From positions 173,298 through 237,297 of the forward strand of contig JAGWTR010000007.1 of assembly GCA_028868855.1 (NCBI GenBank): DNA of 64,000 nucleotides. The letters are read 5' to 3'. A model generated the notes under the pieces. That model did not search any database. It saw only the letters and a list, made by a program, of their open reading frames with translations, and was not told the origin of the DNA. Each line of letters starts with the position of its first letter. Positions within the stretch are counted from its first letter, which is position 1. The translations under genes were made by a program, and so were the position numbers. Below, one piece after another: positions 8,339 through 16,864 of this stretch. The stretch is from Burkholderiales bacterium. GTDB taxonomy: Bacteria; Pseudomonadota; Gammaproteobacteria; Burkholderiales; Burkholderiaceae_C.

Positions 8339-8932
8339 ATGCAAGTGACTCATCTCGTTCGCGCCGCTATCGTGGTGGCAACCGCCATGGCCTTGACCGG
8401 GTGTCTGGTGCCAGAAAAATTCAATGCATCGGTAACCGTTCGCCCTGATGGGGCCTATACCTACAAATACCAGGGCACAGCAGTTCACATGCTGGCGGCC
8501 ATGGAGATCAAGAAAAGCGGCAGCTTGAGCGCCAAGGCGGAAAGCCAACTCAAGGCTGATGCCGAGAAGGCGGCAAAGGCACCTGGCGTCAAGAAGCTGA
8601 CTTATCAAGGTTCTGGTCGATATGAGGTTTCTGTTGATCGTGATTTGAGGGTGGGTCAACGCTCAGAAGTTTTGGGTATCGTCTCCCTGACCAAGTCGAA
8701 GGACGGCGTTTACACCTTGTCTGGCTCTCAGCTTAAAGAGAAAGAACGCTCCGAGCTGATGGGTCTTGGCATCAAGGTAGATGGCGCGGTGGAGGTGACT
8801 TTGCCCGGCAATGCCAAGGTGCTGACGCAAAATGCAAGCGGTACGCCCGGCCTTTTTTCAAAGGCCTATTCGTGGAAGGTCAATGGCTATGACGCCAAGC
8901 CCATGATGACCTTCACACTCCCAGGTGGTTAA
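8339..8932 (+). CDS. Exported lipoprotein, unknown function
   Basis: A 197-residue protein with signal and lipobox (AIVVATAMALTGC, Cys22). The mature chain is beta-rich and basic, with FNASVTVRPDGAYTYKYQG directly after the lipid anchor, a pattern typical of small envelope lipoproteins that read like DUF-type beta domains. It ends four bases past the stop of the convergent fusion gene, so the two overlap tail to tail. It sits between the VgrG cassette and the integrated element, and it is not clear to which it belongs. No family recognised. Confidence 0.75.
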   Translation: MQVTHLVRAAIVVATAMALTGCLVPEKFNASVTVRPDGAYTYKYQGTAVHMLAAMEIKKSGSLSAKAESQLKADAEKAAKAPGVKKLTYQGSGRYEVSVDRDLRVGQRSEVLGIVSLTKSKDGVYTLSGSQLKEKERSELMGLGIKVDGAVEVTLPGNAKVLTQNASGTPGLFSKAYSWKVNGYDAKPMMTFTLPGG

Positions 8933-11900
8933 GCCGTGATGCTTGGTCGTGACGCCTTCAGCTTCTCAAGTATGGCCTGCGGCTCAGTCAACTTGACCAA
9001 CTCACCCATGCTGCCATCGTCATTGATCCAACGCAGGTGATTGCCGTATGGCGTGATGAACAAGACCTTGCCATAGGCCGCCGGGAAATGCTGGGACTTG
9101 CGAGCGGCATCTTTGGTGCTCTCTTTGGTTTCCAGCAGGCGCTGCATGGGGGCTTGGCCTGCCTCGTGCGACACGCACACCACAAAGTCCGGGTAGAAAT
9201 AGTGTTCGTGCTCTGCACGCACCACTCGCACTGAGTAAGGCTTTTTGTCGGGGTTGCGGTGCCACCAGTGCACGAAGTCAGCTTCGTCCAATGCCCTGGC
9301 AAACGCCAGTTCCAGCGTGTTGAGCTTGACCCAGCCGTCATAGCGGCCCACGCTGAAAGTGGCGCCATCGTCCAGCTTAAAAACTTGGTCTGCCCACCAG
9401 TGCCGCTCGTCCATGAACAGCACGGTCTCTACGTCTTGCGCATCTTCGGTGGATGGCGGCAGTACGCCATAGATGTTCTTGCTGGACTCCTCCAGTGCGA
9501 TGTCCTCAGGGAAGATCATCACATCCGGAAGGGGCTGTGCATCCACCTGTTTGGCTTGGTTAGCAATGGCTTGGAAGATGGCCTCGCGCAACTCTTGAGC
9601 GCTATCCCGGATGACCCAGTGCGCGGCATCTCGTGTCAGTCGCAACAGGTCACTGCCTGTCAATGCCGTGTCCGAGGGCGTCAATGCCAGAGCAGCATCC
9701 AGGGTGGGCCTCAAGCGGGCAGACAGAGCCTGCACGATGATGCGGTAATCCTCTTCCTCGGCGTGTGGCAACTCTTCCAGGGCAGCCATGGCTTCGCGAG
9801 CCAACGCGGCCCGGTCCGTGACAACCTGGATGGATTCCTCGTACTTGGTTCCAAGGGTCAGCTCTTTGTGCAGCTCTTTCTGCCGGATTCGGTTGAGCGC
9901 TGCGTGCACGGCCGTTTGAGCGAGCGTGGCGCTGATGTCCAGGGTCTGCGCCACCTGCAGCGAGATGGCTGACAGATCGACCAGAGAGGGCTTTTCTTCC
10001 GATTTCAGGGCGGTACCCAAGGTCGGAAGGTGGGCCTTCCGATGAAAGGTCTTCAGGCGGTTTTCGCTCAAGGCTTCCAGCACCTCATCTCGCGTGCGCG
10101 GCTTGCCTGCGCGAGCAGGCTTCTTCTGAGTTGGGTCACCGACGGTTGTGTCAAACGACCACGTGGCATCACCAAACAGATCTTGACCCGAGGGCTGAGG
10201 CGTAGCGCCATCGTGGTGAGCTTGCCACTCAGGGGAGGGCTGTACTGAGTCCGATGTCGCAGGAGGCGCGACGCCTGACGACCCTGGCAACCCGAGGTTG
10301 TAGCTCAGGGGCTGATCAGGCGTCGGACGGTTGGTGTAGACCACGCCTCCGGCCACGGTATGCCTTGTCAGCAGCTTTTCGGTCTGGCCTTCAAGCTGGC
10401 TCTTGACCGCGCTGGTGGCCTGCACCGCCGTCTCAAAGCCTGCTTGCGCCTGGGCATTGCCCAGGTAGACATAAGCAGTGTTCAGTTCGGCTGGGATGGC
10501 TTGCGGCTTCGGGAAGCCGTCGCGAACCTGGCGCGCCACGCGCATGACGCGGCCAATGAACTGCATGGCAAAGTCAGTGTCGTTCACCGGCTTTGTACTG
10601 GCCAGTACAAAGGCACGCGGTGCATCAAAGCCCGTGCCTGCTGATTGTTTGAAGATCAGCACCTGCTTGGTGGTGTCGTTGGCAATGGCGGCCATCAAGA
10701 TTGGGTCAGGCTCGTCGGCAGAGTGCTTACCAATGGCCTCGGGAGGCACATGGCACTGGCGCATCAACTCGTCTGCGGCCTCGTCCACCGTGCGCTCACC
10801 GTTGGCCACCTGCACAAGCAGCAGTGGGGTGCAGGCAATGCCTGCTTGTTTGAGCTGTTGGCCAATCAGCACGTTGCGAGCCCAGGCCTGGCGCAGCACC
10901 GTGCGGCGCAAGTCGGTCACCTGCTGCATGGTGGTGCCCAGGCTGTAGACCACGGCCTCGATGTACTGCTTATTCAGGCGAGCCTTGACCACGTCGTCAC
11001 GGCTGACTTCAACCGCAATGGGGGTCAAGGCCTGACTACCTGACGCCTGGTTGGCTGTGCCGTACAGGCGCCGTGTTTTGCACGATAGGTGTCCCAACCC
11101 TCGGCTCGCTGCATCCTCGCCAAGCATGGCCTTCAGGTCTGCTGCCCACTGGTGGCGGAAACAATAGGCGGTAACCGAAGCATGGTGTTCGGGCCAGAGC
11201 TTTCGGGCGATTCTGCGAACTTCCACTGTGAAATTGACGGGGCTCTTGATCTGAACCTTCATGGCCGTGGCGCCATGCCTGCGCCACCTTTCACGCAAGG
11301 CGTCCACGAGCGGGTGAGGGTCGTCGGCACGGTACAGCACATCGCGTGACGGCTGGCCCTGGCTCGCCTTGACCTTGGCGCCTTCAACGCGGATGTTGAT
11401 GGCATTGGTCTGCCGCGCGTCATCGTAGCCATAACCAATGAGCACCCCTCGCGCCAATTCCTCAGGCCTGCAACCGGTCAGCGCGCAGATCAGCATCGGA
11501 AGGGCGTAGCGGCCACTTGCCGCCGCCTGAAACATCTGAGTGCGCCAGCCTGTAGGCAGGCCGCGAAGCGCCTGGCGCTTGCTTTTGCGGCGGGTGCGAG
11601 CAGCCGACAGGCCCTTTGCTTGCACGTCCGAGACTGAGTGAATGATGCCCAGTATGTGCGCGAGATCTGGCCCGAGATTGACCGGGCTCTGGCCCTGGGT
11701 GCGTTCGATCTCGGCCGTCTTCAGTGCGTCTTGGACGCTGGCAAAACAGTAGTAACGCAGCGCTGCCAGACGCTTGAAGTAGGTGGAGGGTCGGGTTGTG
11801 TCCAGGATGGCAGCTTGCAGGCCGCCGTTGGTGCCAGCAGATCGATTGATCAGCATCTGCGCTGTCTGGATGTACTCGGCCTTGGTTTTATCTGAGGGTG

Positions 11901-11988
11901 AGCCGAATCGCCCACCTTTGGGCGCAATGGACAGGAGTGCCTGAGTGCACTGCTGCGTCAGCTCCAGCAGGGTTTGATGTTCCGTCAT
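8929..11988 (-). CDS. Tyrosine recombinase fused to rear half of a type III restriction Res-like protein
   Basis: One 1019-residue frame with two unrelated parts. Residues 1-325 are a tyrosine recombinase: Arg174 in TGCRPEELARG, Lys205 region, YCFRHQWAADLK with Arg278-His279, GLGH with His300 and the nucleophile candidate Tyr309 (KTRRLYG). From about residue 330 it reads as a superfamily 2 helicase second lobe: KQSAGTGFDAPRAFVLAST (447-465, motif V) and QFIGRVMRVARQ (476-487, motif VI). Near the end YPDFVV (PD at 933-934) and LLETKE (Glu953, Lys955) match the PD-(D/E)xK nuclease of type III Res subunits. No Walker A or DEAD-type motif exists, so lobe 1 is missing and ATP hydrolysis is not expected. 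The joint lies near 11000. Confidence 0.8.
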   Translation of the reverse strand: MTEHQTLLELTQQCTQALLSIAPKGGRFGSPSDKTKAEYIQTAQMLINRSAGTNGGLQAAILDTTRPSTYFKRLAALRYYCFASVQDALKTAEIERTQGQSPVNLGPDLAHILGIIHSVSDVQAKGLSAARTRRKSKRQALRGLPTGWRTQMFQAAASGRYALPMLICALTGCRPEELARGVLIGYGYDDARQTNAINIRVEGAKVKASQGQPSRDVLYRADDPHPLVDALRERWRRHGATAMKVQIKSPVNFTVEVRRIARKLWPEHHASVTAYCFRHQWAADLKAMLGEDAASRGLGHLSCKTRRLYGTANQASGSQALTPIAVEVSRDDVVKARLNKQYIEAVVYSLGTTMQQVTDLRRTVLRQAWARNVLIGQQLKQAGIACTPLLLVQVANGERTVDEAADELMRQCHVPPEAIGKHSADEPDPILMAAIANDTTKQVLIFKQSAGTGFDAPRAFVLASTKPVNDTDFAMQFIGRVMRVARQVRDGFPKPQAIPAELNTAYVYLGNAQAQAGFETAVQATSAVKSQLEGQTEKLLTRHTVAGGVVYTNRPTPDQPLSYNLGLPGSSGVAPPATSDSVQPSPEWQAHHDGATPQPSGQDLFGDATWSFDTTVGDPTQKKPARAGKPRTRDEVLEALSENRLKTFHRKAHLPTLGTALKSEEKPSLVDLSAISLQVAQTLDISATLAQTAVHAALNRIRQKELHKELTLGTKYEESIQVVTDRAALAREAMAALEELPHAEEEDYRIIVQALSARLRPTLDAALALTPSDTALTGSDLLRLTRDAAHWVIRDSAQELREAIFQAIANQAKQVDAQPLPDVMIFPEDIALEESSKNIYGVLPPSTEDAQDVETVLFMDERHWWADQVFKLDDGATFSVGRYDGWVKLNTLELAFARALDEADFVHWWHRNPDKKPYSVRVVRAEHEHYFYPDFVVCVSHEAGQAPMQRLLETKESTKDAARKSQHFPAAYGKVLFITPYGNHLRWINDDGSMGELVKLTEPQAILEKLKASRPSITA

Positions 11989-12124
11989 GGATGTGCTTTT
12001 CGTTGGCAGGGCTTGCCCACAATTTGCAGGGCAGCCACTACCAGTGGTGTTCCTATTTGTTCAAGCTACGTGCAGCTACTTGCTCGACACCTGAGCGGGC
12101 GGGAGGCCAACGCACGGAGGGGCA

Positions 12125-12278
12125 GCGAGTGAAGACACGTTCGTTTTTGGCGAGTGATCACACGCTGCCTGGTGAGCGATGACACGCTGATTGGCGAGTG
12201 ATCACACGTGGACAAGTTGCCGTGAGCCGGTGTTCTCGGGGTAAATGACCGCATCTTGGTCAGCGAGTGATCACACGT
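12125..12278. repeat. oriV: Five plasmid-type iterons (candidate origin)
   Basis: Copies of GCGAGTGATCACACGY start at 12125 (variant GCGAGTGAAGACACGT), 12150, 12172 (variant GTGAGCGATGACACGC), 12194 and 12263. Three consecutive spacings are 25, 22 and 22 bp, close to two helical turns, and the last copy is 69 bp on. After the last two copies come GTGGACAAG and GTGGATAAG; the latter is the complement of TTATCCACG, one base from a DnaA box. The array lies directly downstream of repA and upstream of the fusion gene, the usual place for RepA-type iterons in plasmids of this class. Confidence 0.75.
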
Positions 12279-12302
12279 GGATAAGTCTCTCAATTCACAG
12301 GG

Positions 12303-13250
12303 CTATCCACTGCCTGTCGCTGCTGGCTTGGGGTGTATCAGCACGCCAGCATGGATCACGATGCATTTGTCGTCTGTTGAGTCTGAGACAAGGTCATGGA
12401 GCTCTGGGTAATAAGCGGCCACCTTTCGAAGCTGCTTTTTGAAATTTGATTTGAAGTCCTTCAATTGCCGTTTCGTGGGCCCTGAGTAGTCAGCGCCTAG
12501 TTGATTCATGAGTTGCTCCCAAGGTATTTCTGTGTGCTTTCTTTGGGATCTGTTGAGTGTGTATGTTCGATAAATTGTCCACAGGTATATGTCCATGGCC
12601 AGCGGGGATCGTGTGAGTTTTCTGTAAACAGAGAACTTCAGCGGGACACTGCTCCTGCAGATGGCTCGATAAAAGCCATCGGAAACAGTGATTGTGTTTT
12701 TCCATGGTGATCCTTTTTGGGGATCGATAGGGTCCCAGAGGATGTCAAGAGAGTCGGTAACAAGGAGCCTCTTCGATGACTCTCTGGGTATTTGATCCAG
12801 CCGCTCAAGTGAAATGGTGCAGCAAAATAGCCGCATGGCTTGGTCCTTGAATCGCTCAATGGTGCCTGTGTCCTTTGAATTCAGCCCAATTTTCTTCATC
12901 CATTCAGTTTGGTTTTTGCCGATGTCAATGACCTGTGATTTGGTTTTTTTGACCTCGGTGCACAGCCAAGCAAGGATCAATCGAGGGATTGGGCCGTAAG
13001 GTATACCGAATCGAGGAGAGGTCGGAGAAATGGTCAGGCGCATCAGTCGATTGCTTCTGCTGAAATGCGCTCCCGGCTTGTCGTCGGGGTTGCTGTGGGG
13101 CAGCGTTGTCTGCACAAGAAAATTTGCCATATAGCAATCGGGCTGACGCCAATTCGCCGTGCCCTGCAATTCGACGGCATGGTTGATGATTCCAGTGTGG
13201 GCCGGACATATCAATGAGCCAGTCTTGCGGCTATTGTTGGTGGAAGTCAT
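12303..13250 (-). CDS. repA: Plasmid replication initiator, RepA family
   Basis: A 315-residue basic protein resembling the plasmid-encoded RepA family (the IncW/pSa-like group). Visible hallmarks are the SPRFGIPYGPIPRLILAWLCTE segment near residue 85, KIGLNSKDTGTIERFKDQAMRLF helical region, the SLDILWDPIDPQ strand, and PLAMDIYLWTIYRTYTLNRSQR followed by IPWEQLMNQLGADY (winged-helix region, about 215-260). It would bind the iterons found just after its stop codon and open the origin. Its start overlaps the stop of an HTH gene by four bases, so the two are co-translated. Length is normal for the family; no disruption is seen. Confidence 0.82.
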   Translation of the reverse strand: MTSTNNSRKTGSLICPAHTGIINHAVELQGTANWRQPDCYMANFLVQTTLPHSNPDDKPGAHFSRSNRLMRLTISPTSPRFGIPYGPIPRLILAWLCTEVKKTKSQVIDIGKNQTEWMKKIGLNSKDTGTIERFKDQAMRLFCCTISLERLDQIPRESSKRLLVTDSLDILWDPIDPQKGSPWKNTITVSDGFYRAICRSSVPLKFSVYRKLTRSPLAMDIYLWTIYRTYTLNRSQRKHTEIPWEQLMNQLGADYSGPTKRQLKDFKSNFKKQLRKVAAYYPELHDLVSDSTDDKCIVIHAGVLIHPKPAATGSG

Positions 13251-13570
13251 TGTTGACCTCCATTCTCAGCGTCTTGCTGTTGCCAACGCTGCATATTCAA
13301 TTGCTCAGCCTTGGTTGGGCGGCCACGCGGGCGTTTGGCCGGTGGCGGACATGCTGGTCGATTGGATTGAATCCAATCCATGACCTCATCACGAAACCAA
13401 CATAATCTTCGGCTGCCAGGCATTTTCCAGGGCCGTGGAATCAGGTGTTGGTATTTCTCATTGGTTGAGCAAGTTCGGATGGTTGTGGCTGTTTTTCCGA
13501 TGATTTCGGACAAATCTTCGACGAACAGAACTTCCCGCTGCCCAGGGACTGCGCAAATAGATTTCTTCAT
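13247..13570 (-). CDS. AlpA/excisionase-like helix-turn-helix protein
   Basis: About 107 residues. The core FVEDLSEIIGKTATTIRT...LIPRPWKMPGSRRLCWFRDEVMDWIQ follows the pattern of MerR-like HTH_17 / AlpA proteins: a helix-turn-helix, then a wing with a conserved Arg-Arg strand, then a helix ending in Trp. The C-terminal tail (PPAKRPRGRPTKAEQ) carries an AT-hook-like RGRP. These proteins act as excisionases or regulators in integrated elements. Its stop overlaps the repA start by four bases, forming a two-gene unit. An upstream GTG at 13579 in the same frame is an alternative start. Confidence 0.72.
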   Translation of the reverse strand: MKKSICAVPGQREVLFVEDLSEIIGKTATTIRTCSTNEKYQHLIPRPWKMPGSRRLCWFRDEVMDWIQSNRPACPPPAKRPRGRPTKAEQLNMQRWQQQDAENGGQQ

Positions 13571-13642
13571 TTTCCCCACCGATGGTTGGGCACGCGAACC
13601 ATGGTCGCGAATCGGTGGCGCGCATCAGCGCCACCCCGTCAG

Positions 13643-13972
13643 TCAGCGAGGCGACTTGCGGGGTGGGGGGGTGTCAGGCTTTGGTGCCCGCGACTTGAAT
13701 CGATCGGACGTGAGGCCGGTGGGCAATGTGACTGCCGCTGCCACCTTGGGCCGCCTGCCGGAGGCCAGCACGGTGGGGATGGCGATGCTCAGGGCGAGAC
13801 CGCCAAGTGCGAGCCAAGCAATGGCAACGACCGCGCTGCCTGCTACCGCCGCCGCATCGGGGAACAGGCTCAAAGCCACTGAAACGACCATGCAAGCCAA
13901 TGCAAGCAAGCTCACGCCGAAAGCGAGTGCGTACCGCTGTGATTGCTGCCGATGGTTGAGCCTGGGTTGCAT
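13643..13972 (-). CDS. Small membrane protein of the integrated element
   Basis: About 109 residues from the ATG; a TTG 57 bases upstream would add 19. Two hydrophobic helices are clear (YALAFGVSLLALACMVVSVA and AVAGSAVVAIAWLALGGLAL), followed by a basic Pro-rich tail (RAPKPDTPPPRKSPR). It lies 63 bases upstream of the HTH/repA pair on the same strand, between these genes and the tRNA. I do not recognise the family. Small two-helix membrane proteins are frequent cargo of plasmids and integrative elements, but no role can be assigned. Confidence 0.5.
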   Translation of the reverse strand: MQPRLNHRQQSQRYALAFGVSLLALACMVVSVALSLFPDAAAVAGSAVVAIAWLALGGLALSIAIPTVLASGRRPKVAAAVTLPTGLTSDRFKSRAPKPDTPPPRKSPR

Positions 13973-14139
13973 TGGTTTGGAGCTGCTTGGAGCAGTCTCC
14001 ACAATACCCAAGACTGTTGCGCCAGTCAAACGGCTATTGCGACACTGGTGCGACAGTGCGCGCCGAAATTTGCTCTAAATCGCCATGAATGCCGAATCAG
14101 AGTGATCTCGATAAGTGATTGATTCAGAAGGGGAATTTC

Positions 14140-14216
14140 TGGTCGGGGTGAGAGGATTCGAACCTCCGGTCTCTACGTCCCGAACGTAGCGCTTTACCTG
14201 ACTAAGCTACACCCCG
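14140..14216 (-). tRNA. tRNA-Pro (anticodon CGG)
   Basis: A full cloverleaf is visible on the minus strand. The acceptor arm CGGGGTG pairs with CACCCCG, the anticodon stem CTACG/CGTAG holds loop TTCGGGA with anticodon CGG at 14082-plus-100 region (bases 14180-14182), and the T arm contains GGTTCGAATCC. The CCA end is encoded (14140-14142). It follows ispB by 26 bases on the same strand. The element genes repA and the recombinase fusion lie just beyond its 3' end, the usual attachment site for tyrosine-recombinase elements. Confidence 0.96.
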
Positions 14217-14242
14217 CAGTGTTGTGGTGACGCCGGGGCGGA

Positions 14243-15226
14243 TCACGAAGATCGGCTCACCGAGTCAAGCGCCAATTCTAGCAGAGCGTCCCGATACGAC
14301 GAAGGCTCCAGCGCATCGAGGTGCCCTTGGGCCAGCCTGGCCTGGGCCTGCGCCGCTTCACGGGTGGCTTGCAAAGCACCCGTGGCTTTGACGATCTCGA
14401 CGATCTCGCCCATGCGTTCGACCTCGCCATGGATGATGGCGTGGCGGATCAACTCACGTTCGGCCTCGGTGCCGCGCTGCATGGCCACCAGCAGCGGCAA
14501 GGTGGGCTTGCCTTCACGCAGGTCATCGCCGATGTTCTTGCCCAGTTCGGCCGTGGTGCCTTCGTAGTCCAGCAGGTCGTCAATCAATTGAAAGGCTGTG
14601 CCCAGCGCACGGCCATAGGCGGCGCAGGCCTCTTCGATGTCCTGTGGCGCGTCCGTGATCACCGCGCCAAGTCGCGCGCTGGCCTCGAACAGCTTGGCTG
14701 TTTTGTACTCGATCACGCGCAGGTAGTCCTCCACCGAAAGGTCGGGGTCGTGCATGTTCATCAACTGCAAGACCTCGCCCTCGGCGATCACGTTGGTGGC
14801 CTCGGCCAGCACTTCCATCACGCGCATGCGGCCGGTCGAGACCATCATCTGGAACGAGCGCGAATACAGAAAGTCGCCCACCAGCACACTGGCCGCGTTG
14901 CCAAAGACAGCGTTGGCGGTCTTGCGGCCACGGCGCAGTTCGGACTCGTCCACCACATCGTCGTGCAGCAGCGTGGAGGTGTGGATGAACTCGACCACGG
15001 CGGCCAGCTCGTGCTGCTGGGTGCTGTCGCAGCCCAGCGCCCGAGCGACCAGCAACAAGACCACCGGACGCGCCCGCTTGCCGCCGGCGTTGACGATGTA
15101 GTGCGAGATCTGATTGACCAGCGCCACTTGCGACGCCAGACGGCGGTGAATGACCCGATCGACCTCGGCCATGTCAGGGGCCACGAGGCTGCGGTAGCTG
15201 GCGGGAGATTTTGGGGTGGCGGACAC
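14243..15226 (-). CDS. ispB: Octaprenyl diphosphate synthase
   Basis: A trans-polyprenyl diphosphate synthase that builds the ubiquinone side chain. Both Asp-rich motifs are present: [15 protein letters not shown] (first) and [11 protein letters not shown] (second), plus GGKRARP near the N-terminus and [14 protein letters not shown] in the middle. The open frame runs much further upstream, but the family-like sequence begins at [15 protein letters not shown], so I place the start at the GTG giving 327 residues, the usual size. It is divergent from a UbiH-type hydroxylase gene of the same quinone pathway, with a gap of about 85 bases. tRNA-Pro follows directly. Confidence 0.93.
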   Translation of the reverse strand: MSATPKSPASYRSLVAPDMAEVDRVIHRRLASQVALVNQISHYIVNAGGKRARPVVLLLVARALGCDSTQQHELAAVVEFIHTSTLLHDDVVDESELRRGRKTANAVFGNAASVLVGDFLYSRSFQMMVSTGRMRVMEVLAEATNVIAEGEVLQLMNMHDPDLSVEDYLRVIEYKTAKLFEASARLGAVITDAPQDIEEACAAYGRALGTAFQLIDDLLDYEGTTAELGKNIGDDLREGKPTLPLLVAMQRGTEAERELIRHAIIHGEVERMGEIVEIVKATGALQATREAAQAQARLAQGHLDALEPSSYRDALLELALDSVSRSS

Positions 15227-15310
15227 GCTGTGGACTTGGTTGGGCTGCAGTAGTCTGCGATTATAGGAACCCCGCGCTTCGCCGTTTTGACGCCTTGCCG
15301 CCACGCCATC

Positions 15311-16606
15311 ATGACCTCCCCTCAAGACCCCATCGCCGCCGTCCCAAAGTCTCCGCCCGCTAAGTGGTCGATGGCCATCATCGGCGCCGGCCCGGCTGGC
15401 CTGGCCCTGGCCCTGCAGGCGGCCACGGCGCTGCCCCAGACCCACATCACGGTGTTTGACGCGCGGCCCGCCGACAAGGACATCTCGCAAGACCCGCGCA
15501 CCCTGGCCTTGTCCCTGGGCAGCGTCCAGGAGCTGCAACGCATGGGCTTGTGGTCGACCGTGGAAGCAGACCAGCAGGTGGCGCCCATTCGCGCGGTGCA
15601 CGTGTCGCAGCAGCAGCCCACGGTGCTGTGGCCCGGCCAGGACCAGCCTCAAGTCGTCATCAGCGCCGCGGAACAGGGCCAGCCGCAGTTGGGTGCCGTG
15701 GCCAGTTACGGAACCCTGGTGGCGCCCATGCAGACCGCCTGGGTGCAGGCCACTGAGCGCGACCCCCAGCGCTTGCAGATGCGGTTTGGCACGCCCGTGA
15801 AGGGGCTCAAGCCCCTGCCCAATGGTGGGGTGGAAGTGGACGCCGAAATTGCCGAGCCATTTGACCTTGTCGTGGTGGCCGAAGGCGGTGTGTTTGCCGG
15901 TCAACCCTCGCTGCAGTGGCCTCAAGGCCTGAGCCGCGACTACGAACAAACCGCCTGGGTGGGGCAAGTTCTGCTGACCGATGCCGATGAAGACGGCGTG
16001 GCCTACGAGCGATTCACCCCGTCCGGTCCAGCCGCGCTCTTACCCTTGACGCGAGGCAGCGTCGTCCCTGGCGGTCCGGTGGGCCGACGCGCCGCCTTGG
16101 TGTGGTGTGTTCAGCGCGAGGACGACCCCGTCCGCGAGTTGAACGAGGCGCAGCGCCTGGTGGTGCTCAATTCGATCTTCCACCCACGCGTCGGCGTGAT
16201 TGAGCAACTGTCGCCCTTGAAGGCCTTCCCGCTGGGGCTGAACGCACACCGACGGTTGGTGAGCGAGGGCTCGGTCGTGCGCATTGGCAACGCCGCGCAG
16301 ACCTTGCACCCCGTGGCTGGTCAGGGCTTCAACCTGAGCCTGCGCGATGTGCGTGAACTCGTGAACGCGCTGCGCAGCGCCAGCGTGGGTGACCAGGTGG
16401 ATGTGGCCACCGCCCTGCGTCGTTTCGAGCGCCGGCGTCAACCGGACCGCTGGGCCCTGATCGCGGGGACGGATGTTCTGGCCCGCAGCTTCACATGGCC
16501 GGCGCCCATACTGGCCACCGCGCGAGGCCTGGCCTTGGGCGCCATGCAGGCCCTGGGGCCGGTCAAGCGCAAGCTGGCACGCACCATGATGTTCGGCCTG
16601 CGCTGA
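15311..16606 (+). CDS. UbiH/COQ6-type FAD monooxygenase (ubiquinone biosynthesis)
   Basis: A 431-residue flavoprotein of the 2-polyprenyl-6-methoxyphenol hydroxylase family. The dinucleotide-binding fold is at the start (AIIGAGPAGLALALQ), the DPRTLALSLGSVQELQRMGLW region follows the second beta strand, and the FAD-ribityl motif reads IGNAAQTLHPVAGQGFNLSLRDV near residue 335, with Asn-Ala-Ala-Gln in place of the common GDAAH. It would hydroxylate the ring of a ubiquinone precursor. The ATG at 15311 is preferred over an in-frame ATG 24 bases earlier. It is divergent from ispB, matching a shared quinone role. Which ring position it acts on cannot be read from sequence. Confidence 0.85.
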   Translation: MTSPQDPIAAVPKSPPAKWSMAIIGAGPAGLALALQAATALPQTHITVFDARPADKDISQDPRTLALSLGSVQELQRMGLWSTVEADQQVAPIRAVHVSQQQPTVLWPGQDQPQVVISAAEQGQPQLGAVASYGTLVAPMQTAWVQATERDPQRLQMRFGTPVKGLKPLPNGGVEVDAEIAEPFDLVVVAEGGVFAGQPSLQWPQGLSRDYEQTAWVGQVLLTDADEDGVAYERFTPSGPAALLPLTRGSVVPGGPVGRRAALVWCVQREDDPVRELNEAQRLVVLNSIFHPRVGVIEQLSPLKAFPLGLNAHRRLVSEGSVVRIGNAAQTLHPVAGQGFNLSLRDVRELVNALRSASVGDQVDVATALRRFERRRQPDRWALIAGTDVLARSFTWPAPILATARGLALGAMQALGPVKRKLARTMMFGLR

Positions 16607-16622
16607 GGCCGAACCAAACGGT

Positions 16623-16757
16623 TCACCGGTTCATGGACACCATGATGCCGGCGTCTCCACGATCCGCTTCGGCGGTGTCCAGGTGCAGCTGCACGCCGTA
16701 CAACGTCCAGGCAGCGATGGCGGCAAACAAGGTGTTTTGCAGCAGTTTCTTGCGCAT
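16623..16757 (-). CDS. 44-residue microprotein with one hydrophobic segment
   Basis: A short frame with a strong Shine-Dalgarno (GAGGAGATTCCC before ATG) encodes 44 residues. It starts MRKKLLQNTLFAAIAAWTLY, a basic tip plus a hydrophobic helix that may be a signal anchor, and ends with an acidic stretch (DTAEADRGDAG) and MVSMNR. It lies in the gap between the UbiH-type gene and the cysteine-cluster gene. No family is recognised. The ribosome-binding site and protein-like composition are the support; codon length is too short for more. Confidence 0.5.
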   Translation of the reverse strand: MRKKLLQNTLFAAIAAWTLYGVQLHLDTAEADRGDAGIMVSMNR

Positions 16758-16864
16758 GGGAATCTCCTCGGATGGCGGATCGCCGACAAAGTGGCAACGC
16801 AATTCATCTTATGGAAGCAAGCCTCACGCCAATGACCCGACAAGGTCCCGTTAAACACGGCTGT

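Noticed and set aside
8128..12278. CRISPR array
   Set aside because: The repeated units are short, degenerate and 22 bp apart with no spacer-like unique segments of normal length, and no cas genes are present.
1..14139. Second copy of the tRNA-Pro 3' end as the far attachment site
   Set aside because: I did not see one by eye in the left part of the window; it may lie outside or be degraded, so no att site is annotated.
15227..15967. Long N-terminal extension of the ispB frame
   Set aside because: It is antisense to the UbiH-type gene and His/Gly/Arg-rich as expected for a shadow; family sequence begins at the GTG chosen.
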